From positions 1 through 49,716 of the forward strand of contig JBHELO010000031.1 of assembly GCA_046263055.1 (NCBI GenBank): a DNA stretch of 49,716 nucleotides, written 5' to 3'. Under the pieces are notes generated by a model, which saw only the letters and a list, made by a program, of their open reading frames with translations, was not told the DNA's origin and ran no database searches. The position numbers and the translations under genes were made by a program. This DNA is from DATAQC01 sp046263055 (GTDB lineage Bacteria > Actinomycetota > Acidimicrobiia > Acidimicrobiales > AC-14). Below, piece by piece: positions 34,669 to 43,969 of this stretch (its first letter is position 1; every line of letters starts with the position of its first letter).

Positions 34669-36084
34669 ATGACGGCCACGGAGCTGGCTCGGGCGGTGCG
34701 GGCCGGGGAGCGGCGGGCAACCGACGTGGTGGAGGAGCACCTGGCCCGCATCGGCGAACGGGACCCGGAGCTGCACGCCTTCAACCTGGTGACCGCCGAC
34801 TTGGCCCGGGCGTCGGCGGCGGCGGTGGACGAGGCGGTGGTCGCCGGACGGGACCCCGGCCCCCTGGCCGGCGTGCCGGTGGCCCTCAAGGACAACCTGT
34901 GCACCCGGGGCGTGCCCACCACCTGTTCCTCGCGCATCCTCGACGGCTGGTGCCCGCCCTACGACGCCACCGTGGTCACCCGCCTGACCGCCGCCGGGGC
35001 GGTGGTGGTGGGCAAGACCAACCTGGATGAGTTCGCCATGGGCTCGTCCACCGAGAACTCGGCGTTCGGCCCCACCCGCAACCCCCACGACCCCACCAGG
35101 GTGCCGGGCGGGTCCAGCGGGGGCAGCGCGGCGGCGGTGGCCGCCGGCATGGCGCCGCTGGCCCTCGGTTCGGACACCGGGGGCTCCATCCGCCAGCCGG
35201 CCGCCCTGTGCGGCGTGGTCGGCATCAAGCCCACGTACGGGCTGGTCTCGCGCTACGGGCTGGTGGCCTTCGCCTCGTCGCTCGACCAGATCGGCCCCTT
35301 GGCCGCCACCGTGGCCGATGCCGCCCTCCTCCTCGAGGCGGTGGCCGGCCACGACCCGGCCGACTCCACGTCCATCCCGTCGCCCGCCCCCGCCCTGTCG
35401 GCGTCGCTCGGCGAGGGCGTGGACGGCCTGCGGGTGGGGGTGCTGGCCGAGCTCACCGAGGGCGCCAGCCCCGACGTGGTGGCCCGCCTGGAGGCGGCGG
35501 CTGCCGTCTTGGAGGCCGACGGCGCCAAGGTGGACGAGGCCCGGGTGCCGGCCGCCGCCTACGGGCTGTCGGCCTACTACCTCATCGCTCCCGCCGAGGC
35601 CTCGTCCAACCTGGCCCGCTACGACGGCGTCCGCTACGGGCTGCGGGTGGACGCCCCCGACGTGGGCGCCATGTACGACGCCACCCGAGCCGCCGGCTTC
35701 GGGGCCGAGGTCAAGCGGCGGATCATGCTCGGCACCTACGCGCTGTCGGCCGGCTACTACGACGCCTACTACGGCCGGGCCCAGCGGGTGCGAACCCTGA
35801 TCCTGCGGGACTTCGAGGCGGCCTACGCCAGCCACGACCTCCTGCTTGCGCCCACCACGCCCACTACTGCCTTCCCGCTGGGCGCCAAGACCGCCGACCC
35901 CCTCACGATGTACCTGTCCGACGTGTGCACGATCCCGTCCAACCTGGCCGGCCACCCGGCGGTGTCGGTGCCTTTCGGCACCGGCGACGACGGCCTGCCG
36001 GTGGGCGTGCAGGTGCTGGCCCCCGCCCTGGGCGAGGCCACCATGCTGCGGGCGGCGGCCGCCCTCGAGCGGAGCGCGCCATGA
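34669..36084 (+). CDS. gatA: Asp/Glu-tRNA amidotransferase subunit A
   Basis: The amidase subunit, releasing ammonia from glutamine. The 471-residue amidase-signature protein shows the Ser-cisSer-Lys triad: Lys in VALKDNLCTRG, cis-Ser in GGSSGGSAAAVA and nucleophile Ser in GSDTGGSIRQPA. ATG 34669 has GGAGG 8 bases upstream. The stop overlaps gatB at ATGA. Full length. Confidence 0.96.
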   Translation: MTATELARAVRAGERRATDVVEEHLARIGERDPELHAFNLVTADLARASAAAVDEAVVAGRDPGPLAGVPVALKDNLCTRGVPTTCSSRILDGWCPPYDATVVTRLTAAGAVVVGKTNLDEFAMGSSTENSAFGPTRNPHDPTRVPGGSSGGSAAAVAAGMAPLALGSDTGGSIRQPAALCGVVGIKPTYGLVSRYGLVAFASSLDQIGPLAATVADAALLLEAVAGHDPADSTSIPSPAPALSASLGEGVDGLRVGVLAELTEGASPDVVARLEAAAAVLEADGAKVDEARVPAAAYGLSAYYLIAPAEASSNLARYDGVRYGLRVDAPDVGAMYDATRAAGFGAEVKRRIMLGTYALSAGYYDAYYGRAQRVRTLILRDFEAAYASHDLLLAPTTPTTAFPLGAKTADPLTMYLSDVCTIPSNLAGHPAVSVPFGTGDDGLPVGVQVLAPALGEATMLRAAAALERSAP

Positions 36085-37556
36085 CCGCCGCGGGTGCCGC
36101 CACGAGGTCGCCGGCCACCGGCTGGGAGACGGTGGTGGGCCTGGAGGTGCACTGCGAGCTGGCCACCGCCACCAAGCTGTTCTGCGGGTGCCGCAACGCC
36201 TTCGGCGACGAGCCCAACACCAACGTGTGCCCGGTGTGCCTGGGCCTGCCCGGCTCGTTGCCGGTGCTCAACCGCCACGCCGTCGAGCTGGCCATGCGGG
36301 TGGGCGTGGCCCTGCACTGCCAGGTGCGGGCCTCCACCTTCGCCCGCAAGAACTACTTCTATCCCGACATGCCCAAGGACTACCAGGTCAGCCAGTACGA
36401 CGAGCCGATCAACGTGGGTGGGTGGCTGGACCTGCCCGACGGCAGCCGGGTGGGCGTGACCCGCGCCCACATGGAGGAGGACACCGGCAAGACCACCCAC
36501 GTCCACGGCGTCTCCGCACTCAGCAGGGGCGAGAGCGGCCGGATCCACGGGGCTGACCACTCCCTCGTCGACTACAACCGGGCCGGCGTCCCCCTCGTGG
36601 AGATCGTCAGCGAGCCCGACATCCGCTCCGCCGACCAGGCCGCCGCCTACGTCAACGAGCTGCGGGCCATCCTGGTGGCCACGGGTGCCTCCGACGCCCG
36701 CATGGAGGAGGGCTCGTTGCGCATCGACGCCAACGTGTCCGTGCGGCCACTGGGCGCCGACGCCTTCGGCACCAGGGCGGAGATCAAGAACCTCAACTCG
36801 GTGCGCTCGCTCAAGCGCGCCGTCGAGCACGAAGCCGCCCGCCAGGCCGCTCTGCTGGAGGCCGGGGAACGGGTCGTGCAGGAGACCCGCCATTGGAACG
36901 AGGACGAGGGCCGCACGTCGTCCATGCGCTCCAAGGAGGAGGCCTTCGACTACCGCTACTTTCCCGAGCCCGACCTCGTGCCGTTGGCCCCCGAGGCCGA
37001 CTGGACGTCGGCGGTGGCCGCCGCCCTGCCGGTGCTGCCGGCCGCCCGACGGGCCACCCTGGCCGCACGCTGCGGGGTGGCTCCGGCCGACGTCGCCCTG
37101 GTGGTGGATCGCGGCCTCGACCGGCTGGTGGAGGCGGCGGTGGACGCCGGCGCCGACCCCCGGCTGGCCCTGGCCCGGGCGGCCAACGAGGTCGCCGCCG
37201 ACCTCGACGCCGGCCTGGCCCTGGACCCGGCGGCCTTCACCACGGTGCTGCGCATGGAGGCTGATCGTCGCCTCACCCCGACCCAGGCCAAGACGGTGCT
37301 GGCCGCGTTGCTGGCCGCCGGCGGTCGGGGCGACCCGGCCGCCATCGCCGCCGCCCACGGCTTCGAGGCCCTGGCCGACGATGCCCTGGAGGCGGCGGTG
37401 GCCGCCGCGGTGGCCGCCCACCCCGCCGAGTGGGAGCGCTACGTCGCCGGGGAGCAGAAGCTGACCGGGTTCTTCGTCGGCAAGGTCATGGCCGCCACCG
37501 GCGGCAAGGCCGACGGGCGGGCCGTCACCGCCGCCCTGCGGTCGCGCCTCCCGTAG
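36081..37556 (+). CDS. gatB: Asp/Glu-tRNA amidotransferase subunit B
   Basis: The kinase/tRNA-binding subunit, which activates the misacylated tRNA with ATP. The 491-residue protein has VVGLEVHCELATATKLFCGC, NTNVCPVCLGLPGSLPVLN, KNYFYPDMPKDYQVSQYD and IKNLNSVRSLKRA; the first two carry the four zinc Cys. The C-terminal GatB/YqeY helical domain is present (LTPTQAKTVLAALLAAGG...). ATG overlaps the gatA stop. Confidence 0.97.
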   Translation: MTAAGAATRSPATGWETVVGLEVHCELATATKLFCGCRNAFGDEPNTNVCPVCLGLPGSLPVLNRHAVELAMRVGVALHCQVRASTFARKNYFYPDMPKDYQVSQYDEPINVGGWLDLPDGSRVGVTRAHMEEDTGKTTHVHGVSALSRGESGRIHGADHSLVDYNRAGVPLVEIVSEPDIRSADQAAAYVNELRAILVATGASDARMEEGSLRIDANVSVRPLGADAFGTRAEIKNLNSVRSLKRAVEHEAARQAALLEAGERVVQETRHWNEDEGRTSSMRSKEEAFDYRYFPEPDLVPLAPEADWTSAVAAALPVLPAARRATLAARCGVAPADVALVVDRGLDRLVEAAVDAGADPRLALARAANEVAADLDAGLALDPAAFTTVLRMEADRRLTPTQAKTVLAALLAAGGRGDPAAIAAAHGFEALADDALEAAVAAAVAAHPAEWERYVAGEQKLTGFFVGKVMAATGGKADGRAVTAALRSRLP

Positions 37557-37676
37557 GGCCCCGCCGCCCGGAGGCCACCGCCTCGGAAGCCCGGCCGCCC
37601 CGGCAGGCCACCGCCTCCGCCCCCGATTCGGCCCCGCGAGGCGGGTGGAACCGGCGCGGTTGGTGGCTGCGCCCCC

Positions 37677-37682
37677 TATCGT
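37677..37682 (+). promoter_or_regulatory. -10 element TATCGT, leaderless type
   Basis: TATCGT ends 7 bases before GTG 37690, favouring that start over GTG 37645 for the GGDEF/EAL protein. Confidence 0.45.
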
Positions 37683-37689
37683 GGGGACG

Positions 37690-39993
37690 GTGAGGCCAGG
37701 GGAGGAGGCCGGATCCAGCCTGGCCCCGGATGGGCGTGCGCCCAGGCCGCCCGCCACCTCGACCTGGGCGTCCGCCGCCCGAGGGCCGGAGGAGCCGGGC
37801 CCGGGCGCCCGGCGGTCGCTGCGGGCCGGCCTGGCGCTGGTGCTGGCGCCGCCCCTGGTGGCCCTGGTGGCCCTCAGCGTGGTGGCCGTCCTCTCCTACC
37901 AGCGGGCCGAGTCCCAGGTGCGCGACGCCCGCCGGGCCGTCATCGCCGCCCCGGGCGGGCCGGGCGCGGGGCCGGCAGCCGCCGCCGGCCACCTGGACCA
38001 GGCCCTGACGCAGTCACGCCGGGCCCGGCTGGCCATCGCCGGCGGCCTGCTGGGCGCCCTGGGGCTGGCCCTCGCCGCCGCCGTGCAACTCAACCGTCGC
38101 CTGGTGCGGCCCGTCCGCACCGCCCAGCGGGCGGCCCGGCGGGTGGACGCCGGGGAGACCGGAGTGCGCCTCGACCCCTCGGCCGACGGCGAGCTGGGGG
38201 ACCTGGCGTCGGCCATGAACGCCATGGCCGCGCGCCTGGACTCCAGCCGGCCCACGTTGTTCGCGGCGGCGGTGGTGGAGCACTCGCCCGACCTGGTGAT
38301 GGTGGTGGAGCCGGTGGACGACGGCGACGGGACCCGTTGGGTCATCCGTTACGCCAACCCTGCGGCCGACACCATGCTGGGGCGGCCGTCGCAGTGGCTG
38401 GCGGGCAACCCGGTGGCGGCCATCGTCCACCCCGAGGACCGGGATAAGCTCGTCGAGATCCTGCGCTCGCCGTCCGCCCCCGAGGTCCGTACCCAGGTGG
38501 CGGCCGAGATCCGGTTGTCCCACGTCCACGGTCGGTGGGTGGCGGTGGAGGTGGCGGCCTCCGACCTGCTCGACGACCCGATGGTGGCCGGCGTCGTCCT
38601 CCACGCCCGGGACCTGTTCGAGCGCCGAGCCGAGGAGGAGGAGCTGCGCCACATGGCCCTCCACGACCCGCTGACCCGACTGGCCAACCGCACCGTCTTC
38701 ACCGACAACGTGGAGCTGGCCCTCAACCAGGACCTGCGCACCGCGGTCCGCCCCCATGCGGTGCTCATCGTCGACCTCGACGGGTTCAAGACCATCAACG
38801 ACAGCCTGGGCCACGCCACCGGCGACCGGGTGCTGGTAGAGCTGGCCGACCGTCTGCGCACCCGGGTCCGCCCCGGCGACACCGCCGCCCGCCTGGGGGG
38901 CGACGAGTTCGGCGTGCTCCTGGAGAACAGCTCCGAGGAGGACGCCGCGGTGGTGGCCGGGCGCATCCTGGACGCCCTGTCCGACCCGGTGTCGGTGGCC
39001 AACAAGAACGTGGTCATCACCGGCAGCGTGGGCATCGCCCTGAGCGAGGCCGGCCAGGATGCCGAGGACCTGATGCGCAACGCCGACGTGGCCATGTACC
39101 GGGCCAAAAGCGAGGGCAAGAACCGCCACCAGGTCTTCCGCCGGGAGATGCAGGAGGCGGTGTCCCGCCGCCTGGACCTGGAGGCCGACCTCCGCCGGGC
39201 CATCGACTGCCAGGAGCTGGTGCTGCACTACCAGCCCATCGTCGACCTGACTTCCTACGAGGTGGTGGGCCTGGAGGTCCTGGTCCGTTGGCAGCGGGGC
39301 GCGGGCGCCCTGCTGGCGCCCGGCGCCTTCATCGAGGTGGCCGAGGACAGCGGCCTGATCCGGCCCATGGGGCGCTGGGTCCTGGCCGAGGCGTGCCGCC
39401 AGCAGCAGCTGTGGGCGGGGTGGGAACCAGGCCAGCCGCCCCTCACCATCGCCGTCAACGTGTCGCCCCTCCAGGTGGACGGGCCCGCCTTCGTCGAGGA
39501 GGTGGCGGCCACCTTGGAATCCACCGGGGCATCCCCGGCGTCGCTCACCCTGGAGATCACCGAGAGCGTGTTCATGCGCGACTTCGCCACCAAGGTCGAA
39601 CGGCTGCGCCGCCTCCGTGCCCTCGGCGTCAAGGTCGCCATCGACGACTTCGGCACCGGCTGGTCGTCGTTCAGCCGCCTCAAGCACATGCCCATCGACA
39701 TCCTCAAGATCGACAAGGCGTTCGTGGACGGCGTCACCAAGGGCGCCGAGGACTCGGCGGTGGCCCAGGCAATCGTCAAGCTGGCTCGTACCATGGGGCT
39801 GCAGACGGTGGCCGAGGGCATCGAGCATCTCGAGCAGGCCGAGCGCCTGGCCGACATGAAGTGCGACCTCGGCCAGGGGTTCTGGTTCGCCCGCCCCATG
39901 CCGGCGGAGAGCGTGGAGGCCCTGGTGCACCGCCGCCGGCTGATGTCCGGCCCACCGGGATCGGGGCCGGCGCCCACCACCGTCGCCTCCTGA
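37690..39993 (+). CDS. Membrane GGDEF/EAL protein (HAMP-PAS-GGDEF-EAL), cyclic-di-GMP turnover
   Basis: A 767-residue sensor. Two TM helices near the N-terminus (ALVLAPPLVALVALSVVAVLSY; LAIAGGLLGALGLALAAAVQL) enclose a very short ~45-residue loop, followed by HAMP and a PAS region (ADTMLGRPSQWLAGNPV). The diguanylate cyclase domain has intact GGDEF (403-407) and an RxxD inhibitory site (RPGD) five residues before it. The phosphodiesterase domain has EVL in place of EAL (Glu529 kept, EVLVRW), NVSPLQ, TLEITES, DDFGTGWSS (Asp652, Asp653) and the Lys in ILKIDKAFV. Both activities may be possible; which dominates is not readable. Cytoplasmic catalytic domains, membrane anchored. Confidence 0.92.
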   Translation: MRPGEEAGSSLAPDGRAPRPPATSTWASAARGPEEPGPGARRSLRAGLALVLAPPLVALVALSVVAVLSYQRAESQVRDARRAVIAAPGGPGAGPAAAAGHLDQALTQSRRARLAIAGGLLGALGLALAAAVQLNRRLVRPVRTAQRAARRVDAGETGVRLDPSADGELGDLASAMNAMAARLDSSRPTLFAAAVVEHSPDLVMVVEPVDDGDGTRWVIRYANPAADTMLGRPSQWLAGNPVAAIVHPEDRDKLVEILRSPSAPEVRTQVAAEIRLSHVHGRWVAVEVAASDLLDDPMVAGVVLHARDLFERRAEEEELRHMALHDPLTRLANRTVFTDNVELALNQDLRTAVRPHAVLIVDLDGFKTINDSLGHATGDRVLVELADRLRTRVRPGDTAARLGGDEFGVLLENSSEEDAAVVAGRILDALSDPVSVANKNVVITGSVGIALSEAGQDAEDLMRNADVAMYRAKSEGKNRHQVFRREMQEAVSRRLDLEADLRRAIDCQELVLHYQPIVDLTSYEVVGLEVLVRWQRGAGALLAPGAFIEVAEDSGLIRPMGRWVLAEACRQQQLWAGWEPGQPPLTIAVNVSPLQVDGPAFVEEVAATLESTGASPASLTLEITESVFMRDFATKVERLRRLRALGVKVAIDDFGTGWSSFSRLKHMPIDILKIDKAFVDGVTKGAEDSAVAQAIVKLARTMGLQTVAEGIEHLEQAERLADMKCDLGQGFWFARPMPAESVEALVHRRRLMSGPPGSGPAPTTVAS

Positions 39994-40013
39994 CGCCACC
40001 GGGCTCGAGCCCC

Positions 40014-40036
40014 GGCCGCCCGATTGGTGGGCGGCC
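40014..40036 (+). terminator. Hairpin GGCCGCCC-GATTGGT-GGGCGGCC
   Basis: Perfect 8-bp arms with a 7-base loop, 20 bases after the GGDEF/EAL stop, next to the palindrome GGGCTCGAGCCC. A likely terminator for that gene. Confidence 0.5.
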
Positions 40037-40059
40037 ACGCCGAGGAGGATCATCTGGCC

Positions 40060-40440
40060 ATGTCCGTCGTGCGCATCAACGCCATCACCGTCCCCGCCGA
40101 GCGAGCCGACGAGTTGGCCGCCCGCTTCGCCGCCCGCGCCGGGGAGGTGGGTAAGGCCGACGGGTTCGAGGAGTTCCAGCTCCTGCGGCCCACCGACGAC
40201 CGGGAGACCTGGCTCGTCTACACCCGCTGGCGCGACGAGGGTGCGTTCACGGCGTGGATGGACTCCCGGGCGTTCACCGCCGGCCACGCCGGCGGCGGCG
40301 AGGGCGGCCCGGGCCGGGGCGGCCGGGGTGTCGAGGGCGAGGGTCGCCCGCCCGGAGGCGAGGGTCGCCCGCCCGGGGGCCCGGTGGCCACCGGCAGCGA
40401 GCTGTGGAGCTATGCCGTGGAGCAGCGCGAGGTGGGGTGA
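40060..40440 (+). CDS. ABM-domain (antibiotic biosynthesis monooxygenase-like) protein
   Basis: A 126-residue dimeric alpha/beta-barrel-type protein: VVRINAITVPAERADELAARF, GFEEFQLLRPTDDRETWLVYTRW, FTAWMDSRAF. The pattern resembles IsdG/HmoA-like heme-degrading or quinol-oxidising members; activity is not assignable. The strand before the last one is interrupted by a ~35-residue Gly/Arg/Pro-rich insert partly made of a 21-bp repeat; the fold resumes at GSELWSYAVEQREV. ATG 40060 has GAGGAGG about 11 bases upstream. Converges on egtE with a 10-base gap. Confidence 0.8.
   Translation: MSVVRINAITVPAERADELAARFAARAGEVGKADGFEEFQLLRPTDDRETWLVYTRWRDEGAFTAWMDSRAFTAGHAGGGEGGPGRGGRGVEGEGRPPGGEGRPPGGPVATGSELWSYAVEQREVG
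40339..40380. repeat. 21-bp direct repeat within the ABM gene
   Basis: Two adjacent copies beginning GAGGGTCGCCCGCCCGG at 40339 and 40360 encode EGRPPGG twice. In frame, inside the low-complexity insert. Confidence 0.9.
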
Positions 40441-40450
40441 CGCTCGGGGG

Positions 40451-41629
40451 TCAGGGACGGGGGAGGGCGGCCACCGCGGCCACGCAGCGGTCCACCTCGT
40501 GGGCGGTGTTGTAGTAGTGGACCGAGGCCCGTACGAGGGCGCTGATGCCCCGGCGGTCGAGGTCGAAGCGAGCCTGGCCGGCGTCCGTCACCCACACGTT
40601 GATGCCCGACCGGTGGAGGGCGTCGCGCACCGCCGCCGGCTCGTGGCCGGCCACCGAGAAGGTCACGATGGCGCCCCGCACCGCGCCACGGTCGTGGACC
40701 TGCACGCCCGGCACGTCACCCAGGGCGGCCCGCAGGTCGGCGGCCAGGGCCGCCACCCGCGCCCAGATGGCGTCCACGCCCCGAGCCCGGGCGTAGTCGA
40801 GCGCCACCCCGAAGCCGACCTTGGCGGCGGCCGAGATCTCCCAGGCCTCGAAGCGGCGGGCGTCGTCGCGGAGGTGGTAGCGGTCGGCGGCGTCCCAGCT
40901 GGCGGAGCGCAGGTCCACCAGGGCGGGCCGCAGGCGGTCGACGGTGGACGCCCGGGCGTACAGCAGGCCCACGCCGCGGGGGCCGCGGAGGAACTTGCGG
41001 CTGGTGCCCACCGCCAGGTCGCAGCCGATGGCGCCCACGTCCACCGGGAGCTGGCCCAGGGACTGGCAGGCGTCGAGCAGGAACGTCACCCCCGCGACCC
41101 GGGCCACCCGTCCCACCTCGGCGGCCGGGTTGACCAGGCCGTTGCCGGTGGGCACGTGGGTCAGGGCCACGAGCTTCACCCGCTCGTCGACGGCGGCGGC
41201 CAGGGCGTCCACGTCCACCTGGCCGAAGGCGTCGTCGGGCACGACGTCCACGCTCACGCCCCGGCCGCGGGCCGAGTGCAGGAGCTGAACGACGTTGCTG
41301 CCGTACTCGGCGGCCGAGGTGAGGACCCGGTCGCCGGGCGCCAGCGGCACCGACAGGAACGCGGCCTGCCACGCCCGGGTGGCGCTCTCCACCACTGCCA
41401 CCTCGTCGGGCCGGCAGCCCAGGAGGGCGGCGGCCGCCGGGTAGGGCCGCTCGAGGGCGTCGGCCGCCTCGGCCGCCGCCTCGTAGCCGCCGATGGCCGC
41501 CTCCCGCCGCAGATGGGCCACCACCGCCTCCACCACGGGCGTCGGGGGGAGGGCGGCGCCGGCGTTGTTGAGGTGGGCCACCAACGCGCAGCCCGGGGTG
41601 TCGGCCCGGGCCGCCTCCACGTCGATCAC
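40451..41629 (-). CDS. egtE: Ergothioneine biosynthesis PLP C-S lyase
   Basis: A 392-residue class V aminotransferase-fold enzyme. Seen: LNNAGAALPPTPVVEAV, ATRAWQAAFLSVPL, LDACQSLGQLPVDV, and the PLP lysine in GTSRKFLRGPRGVG. In this operon its role is the last step, cleaving hercynylcysteine sulfoxide to ergothioneine, pyruvate and ammonia. Start GTG lies 7 bases after the egtD stop, with AAGGAG at the end of egtD as ribosome binding site. Identity rests on the context; sequence alone would give only a cysteine-desulfurase-like PLP enzyme. Confidence 0.88.
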   Translation of the reverse strand: MIDVEAARADTPGCALVAHLNNAGAALPPTPVVEAVVAHLRREAAIGGYEAAAEAADALERPYPAAAALLGCRPDEVAVVESATRAWQAAFLSVPLAPGDRVLTSAAEYGSNVVQLLHSARGRGVSVDVVPDDAFGQVDVDALAAAVDERVKLVALTHVPTGNGLVNPAAEVGRVARVAGVTFLLDACQSLGQLPVDVGAIGCDLAVGTSRKFLRGPRGVGLLYARASTVDRLRPALVDLRSASWDAADRYHLRDDARRFEAWEISAAAKVGFGVALDYARARGVDAIWARVAALAADLRAALGDVPGVQVHDRGAVRGAIVTFSVAGHEPAAVRDALHRSGINVWVTDAGQARFDLDRRGISALVRASVHYYNTAHEVDRCVAAVAALPRP

Positions 41630-41636
41630 CCGGGTG

Positions 41637-42611
41637 CTACTCCTTGAACGAGAGCGAGAGGGCGAAGTCCCCGTCGGGGTCGGTCCACCAGTGCTCGACG
41701 GCCAGGTCGGCGTCGCCCAGCTCGGCCTCCACCCCCCGGCGGCGGAACTTGGCGCTGATCTCGGTGCGCATCTGCTCGCCCGCGGCGAACGCCACCTCGT
41801 GGGGGTCCTCGAGCCCGCTCAGCACCACCACCTGGTCGGTGTCGGAGCGCAGCCACATCTCGACCCACTCCTCGTCGGGGTCGTAGCGGGCCACGTGGGC
41901 GAAGCTCTCGGGGACGAAGTCGGCGCCCAGCTCCCGGTTGAGGACCCGCAGGAGGTTGCGGTTGAAGTCGGCGGTGACGCCGGCGTCGTCGTCGTAGGCG
42001 GCCACCAGCCGGGCCTCGTCCTTCACCAGGTCGGTGCCCAGCAGGAGGGCGTCGCCGGGGGCCAGGACGGACGACAGGGTGGCCAGGAAGTGGGCCCGGG
42101 CCTTGGGCACGAGGTTGCCGATGGTGCCGCCCAGGAACGCCACCAGGCGCCGGCCGCCAGCCGGTACCGCGCCCAGGTGGTGCTCGAAGTCACCGACCAC
42201 GGCGTGCACGCCCACCTCCGGGTAGGCGCCGGCCAGGGTGGCGGCCGCCTGGCGCAGGGTGGCCTCGCTGACGTCGAAGGGGATCACCCGGCGCAGGGTG
42301 CCGGCGGCCGACAGGGCGTCGAGGACCAGGCGCGTCTTCTCCGACGTGCCCGATCCCAGTTCCACGAGGGTGTCGGCGCCCGTGAGGCGGGCCACGTCGC
42401 CCGCCCGGCGGGCGAGGATGGCCCGCTCGCAGCGGGTCGGGTAGTACTCGGGCAGGCGGGTGATCTCGTCGAAGAGCTGCGACCCCCGATCGTCGTAGAA
42501 CCACTTGGGGGGCAGCTCCTTGGGCACCGCCGCCAGCCCGGCGGCCACGTCGGCCCGCAGGGACCGCCGGAGGTGGGCGGGCGTGAGGTGGACGTCGACG
42601 CGGGGGTTCAC
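41637..42611 (-). CDS. egtD: L-histidine N-alpha-methyltransferase
   Basis: Makes hercynine by trimethylating histidine with SAM. The 324-residue protein has the family markers LPPKWFYDDRGSQLFDEITRLPEYYPTRCE, VELGSGTSEKTRLVLDAL (SAM loop), IPFDVSE, FLGGTIGNL, LLGTDLVKD and AYDDDAGVTADFNRNLL. GTG 42611 overlaps the egtB stop at GTGA, with AGGAGG about 10 bases upstream inside egtB. In the mycobacterial operon egtC would lie between these genes; here there is no room for it. Confidence 0.96.
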   Translation of the reverse strand: MNPRVDVHLTPAHLRRSLRADVAAGLAAVPKELPPKWFYDDRGSQLFDEITRLPEYYPTRCERAILARRAGDVARLTGADTLVELGSGTSEKTRLVLDALSAAGTLRRVIPFDVSEATLRQAAATLAGAYPEVGVHAVVGDFEHHLGAVPAGGRRLVAFLGGTIGNLVPKARAHFLATLSSVLAPGDALLLGTDLVKDEARLVAAYDDDAGVTADFNRNLLRVLNRELGADFVPESFAHVARYDPDEEWVEMWLRSDTDQVVVLSGLEDPHEVAFAAGEQMRTEISAKFRRRGVEAELGDADLAVEHWWTDPDGDFALSLSFKE

Positions 42612-43969
42612 GGCCGGGCGACCTCCTGGCGGGAGCGGGCGGCGGCGCCCGGTGCGGCGGCCTCGCGGGCGGTGCGGAAGCCGGCGAAGATCTGGCGGCG
42701 GACGGGATGGTCCCAGTTGCGGAACGTGGTGCGCACCGCCCGCGACGACGTGGCCCACGACCCACCCCGCAGCACCTTGTAGCCCGAGTCGAAGAACACC
42801 TCCGAGTACTCCGGGTACGGGAAGGAGCGGAATCCCGGGTAGGGCCCGAAGTCGGTGGCCGTCCACTCCCACACGTCGCCCACCAGCTGGGAGCATCCCC
42901 ATGGGCTGGCGCCCGCCGGGTACGCTCCGGCGGGGGCGGGGCGGAAGGCGGCGGCGTCCAGGTTGGCGGTGGTGGGGCCGGGGTCGGCGTCGCCCCACGG
43001 GAACCGGCGCTTGCCGCCGTCCGGGCCCCACGAGGCGGCCTTCTCCCACTCCGCCTCGGTGGGCAGGCGGCGGCCGGCCCAGCGGGCGAAGGCCTCGGCC
43101 TCGTGGAAGCACACGTGCTGCACGGGCTCGTCGAGGGGGACGGGCTCCTTCCAGCCGAAGCGGGTCCGGCCCCACGAGCCGGTGGCGTCGCGGTGCCAGA
43201 ACTGGGGGGCGACGGCGCCGGTGTCCTGACGCCAGCGCCAGCCCTCGGCCGTCCAATGGCGTGAGTCGGCGTAGCCGCCGTCCTTCATGAACGCCAGGTA
43301 CCGGCGGTTGGTGACGGGCGCGGTGTCGATCCAGAAGGCGTCGAGGTCGACGACGTGGGCCGGGCGCTCGTTGTCGTAGGCCCACGCCTCGTCGTCGGTG
43401 CCCATGACGAACGGACCGGCCGCCACCAGCACCTCGCCGGCGACGGCGTCGGCCGCCGATCCGGTCGGCCCGGGCGGAAGCGCCGCGCCCAGGGGACGGT
43501 ACCCGTCGCCGTCCATGAGCTGGAGGGTGGCCAGCATCGTCTCGTCGTGCTGGTGCTCGTGCTGGACGACCATGCCGTAGACGAAGGCGTCGCCGAGGAG
43601 GGGGAGGTCGGGGTCGGGCCCGTCCAGTGGCACCCGCTCGAGCACGTCGAGGGCCCGCCCCCGCACGTCGCCCACGTACCGCCGGGCGGCGGCCGGCCCG
43701 AGGAGGGGAAGCGACGGCCGGTCGGGCCGGGGGTGGCGGAAGGCGTCGTACACGTCGTCCAGGGCGGGGTCGATGGGCGCCCCGCCGCCCACCGCCCGCA
43801 CCAGCCACAGCTCCTCGAAGTTGCCGACGTGGGCCAGGTCCCACACCAGGGGGGACATGATCGGCGAGTGCTGGCGCAGGAGGTCGACGTCGGGCAGGGG
43901 CTCGAGGAGGTCCAGGGAGCGGCGTCGGGCCCGGTCGAGCTCGGTGGCCACCACCGCCCTCAGGTCCAC
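42608..43969 (-). CDS. egtB: Hercynine oxygenase (sulfoxide synthase)
   Basis: Iron enzyme that joins hercynine to gamma-glutamylcysteine (or cysteine) with O2 to form the sulfoxide. The 453-residue protein has an N-terminal DinB-like domain with the iron-binding histidines (DLAHVGNFEELW and the HEHQHDETM cluster) and a C-terminal formylglycine-generating-enzyme-like domain (GPFVMGTDDEAWAYDNERP, RLPTEAEWEKAA, GDVWEWTATDFGPYPGF, KVLRGGSW). GTG 43969 overlaps the egtA end by 10 bases. Whether it uses gamma-Glu-Cys or free Cys is the open question raised by the missing egtC. Confidence 0.96.
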   Translation of the reverse strand: MDLRAVVATELDRARRRSLDLLEPLPDVDLLRQHSPIMSPLVWDLAHVGNFEELWLVRAVGGGAPIDPALDDVYDAFRHPRPDRPSLPLLGPAAARRYVGDVRGRALDVLERVPLDGPDPDLPLLGDAFVYGMVVQHEHQHDETMLATLQLMDGDGYRPLGAALPPGPTGSAADAVAGEVLVAAGPFVMGTDDEAWAYDNERPAHVVDLDAFWIDTAPVTNRRYLAFMKDGGYADSRHWTAEGWRWRQDTGAVAPQFWHRDATGSWGRTRFGWKEPVPLDEPVQHVCFHEAEAFARWAGRRLPTEAEWEKAASWGPDGGKRRFPWGDADPGPTTANLDAAAFRPAPAGAYPAGASPWGCSQLVGDVWEWTATDFGPYPGFRSFPYPEYSEVFFDSGYKVLRGGSWATSSRAVRTTFRNWDHPVRRQIFAGFRTAREAAAPGAAARSRQEVARP

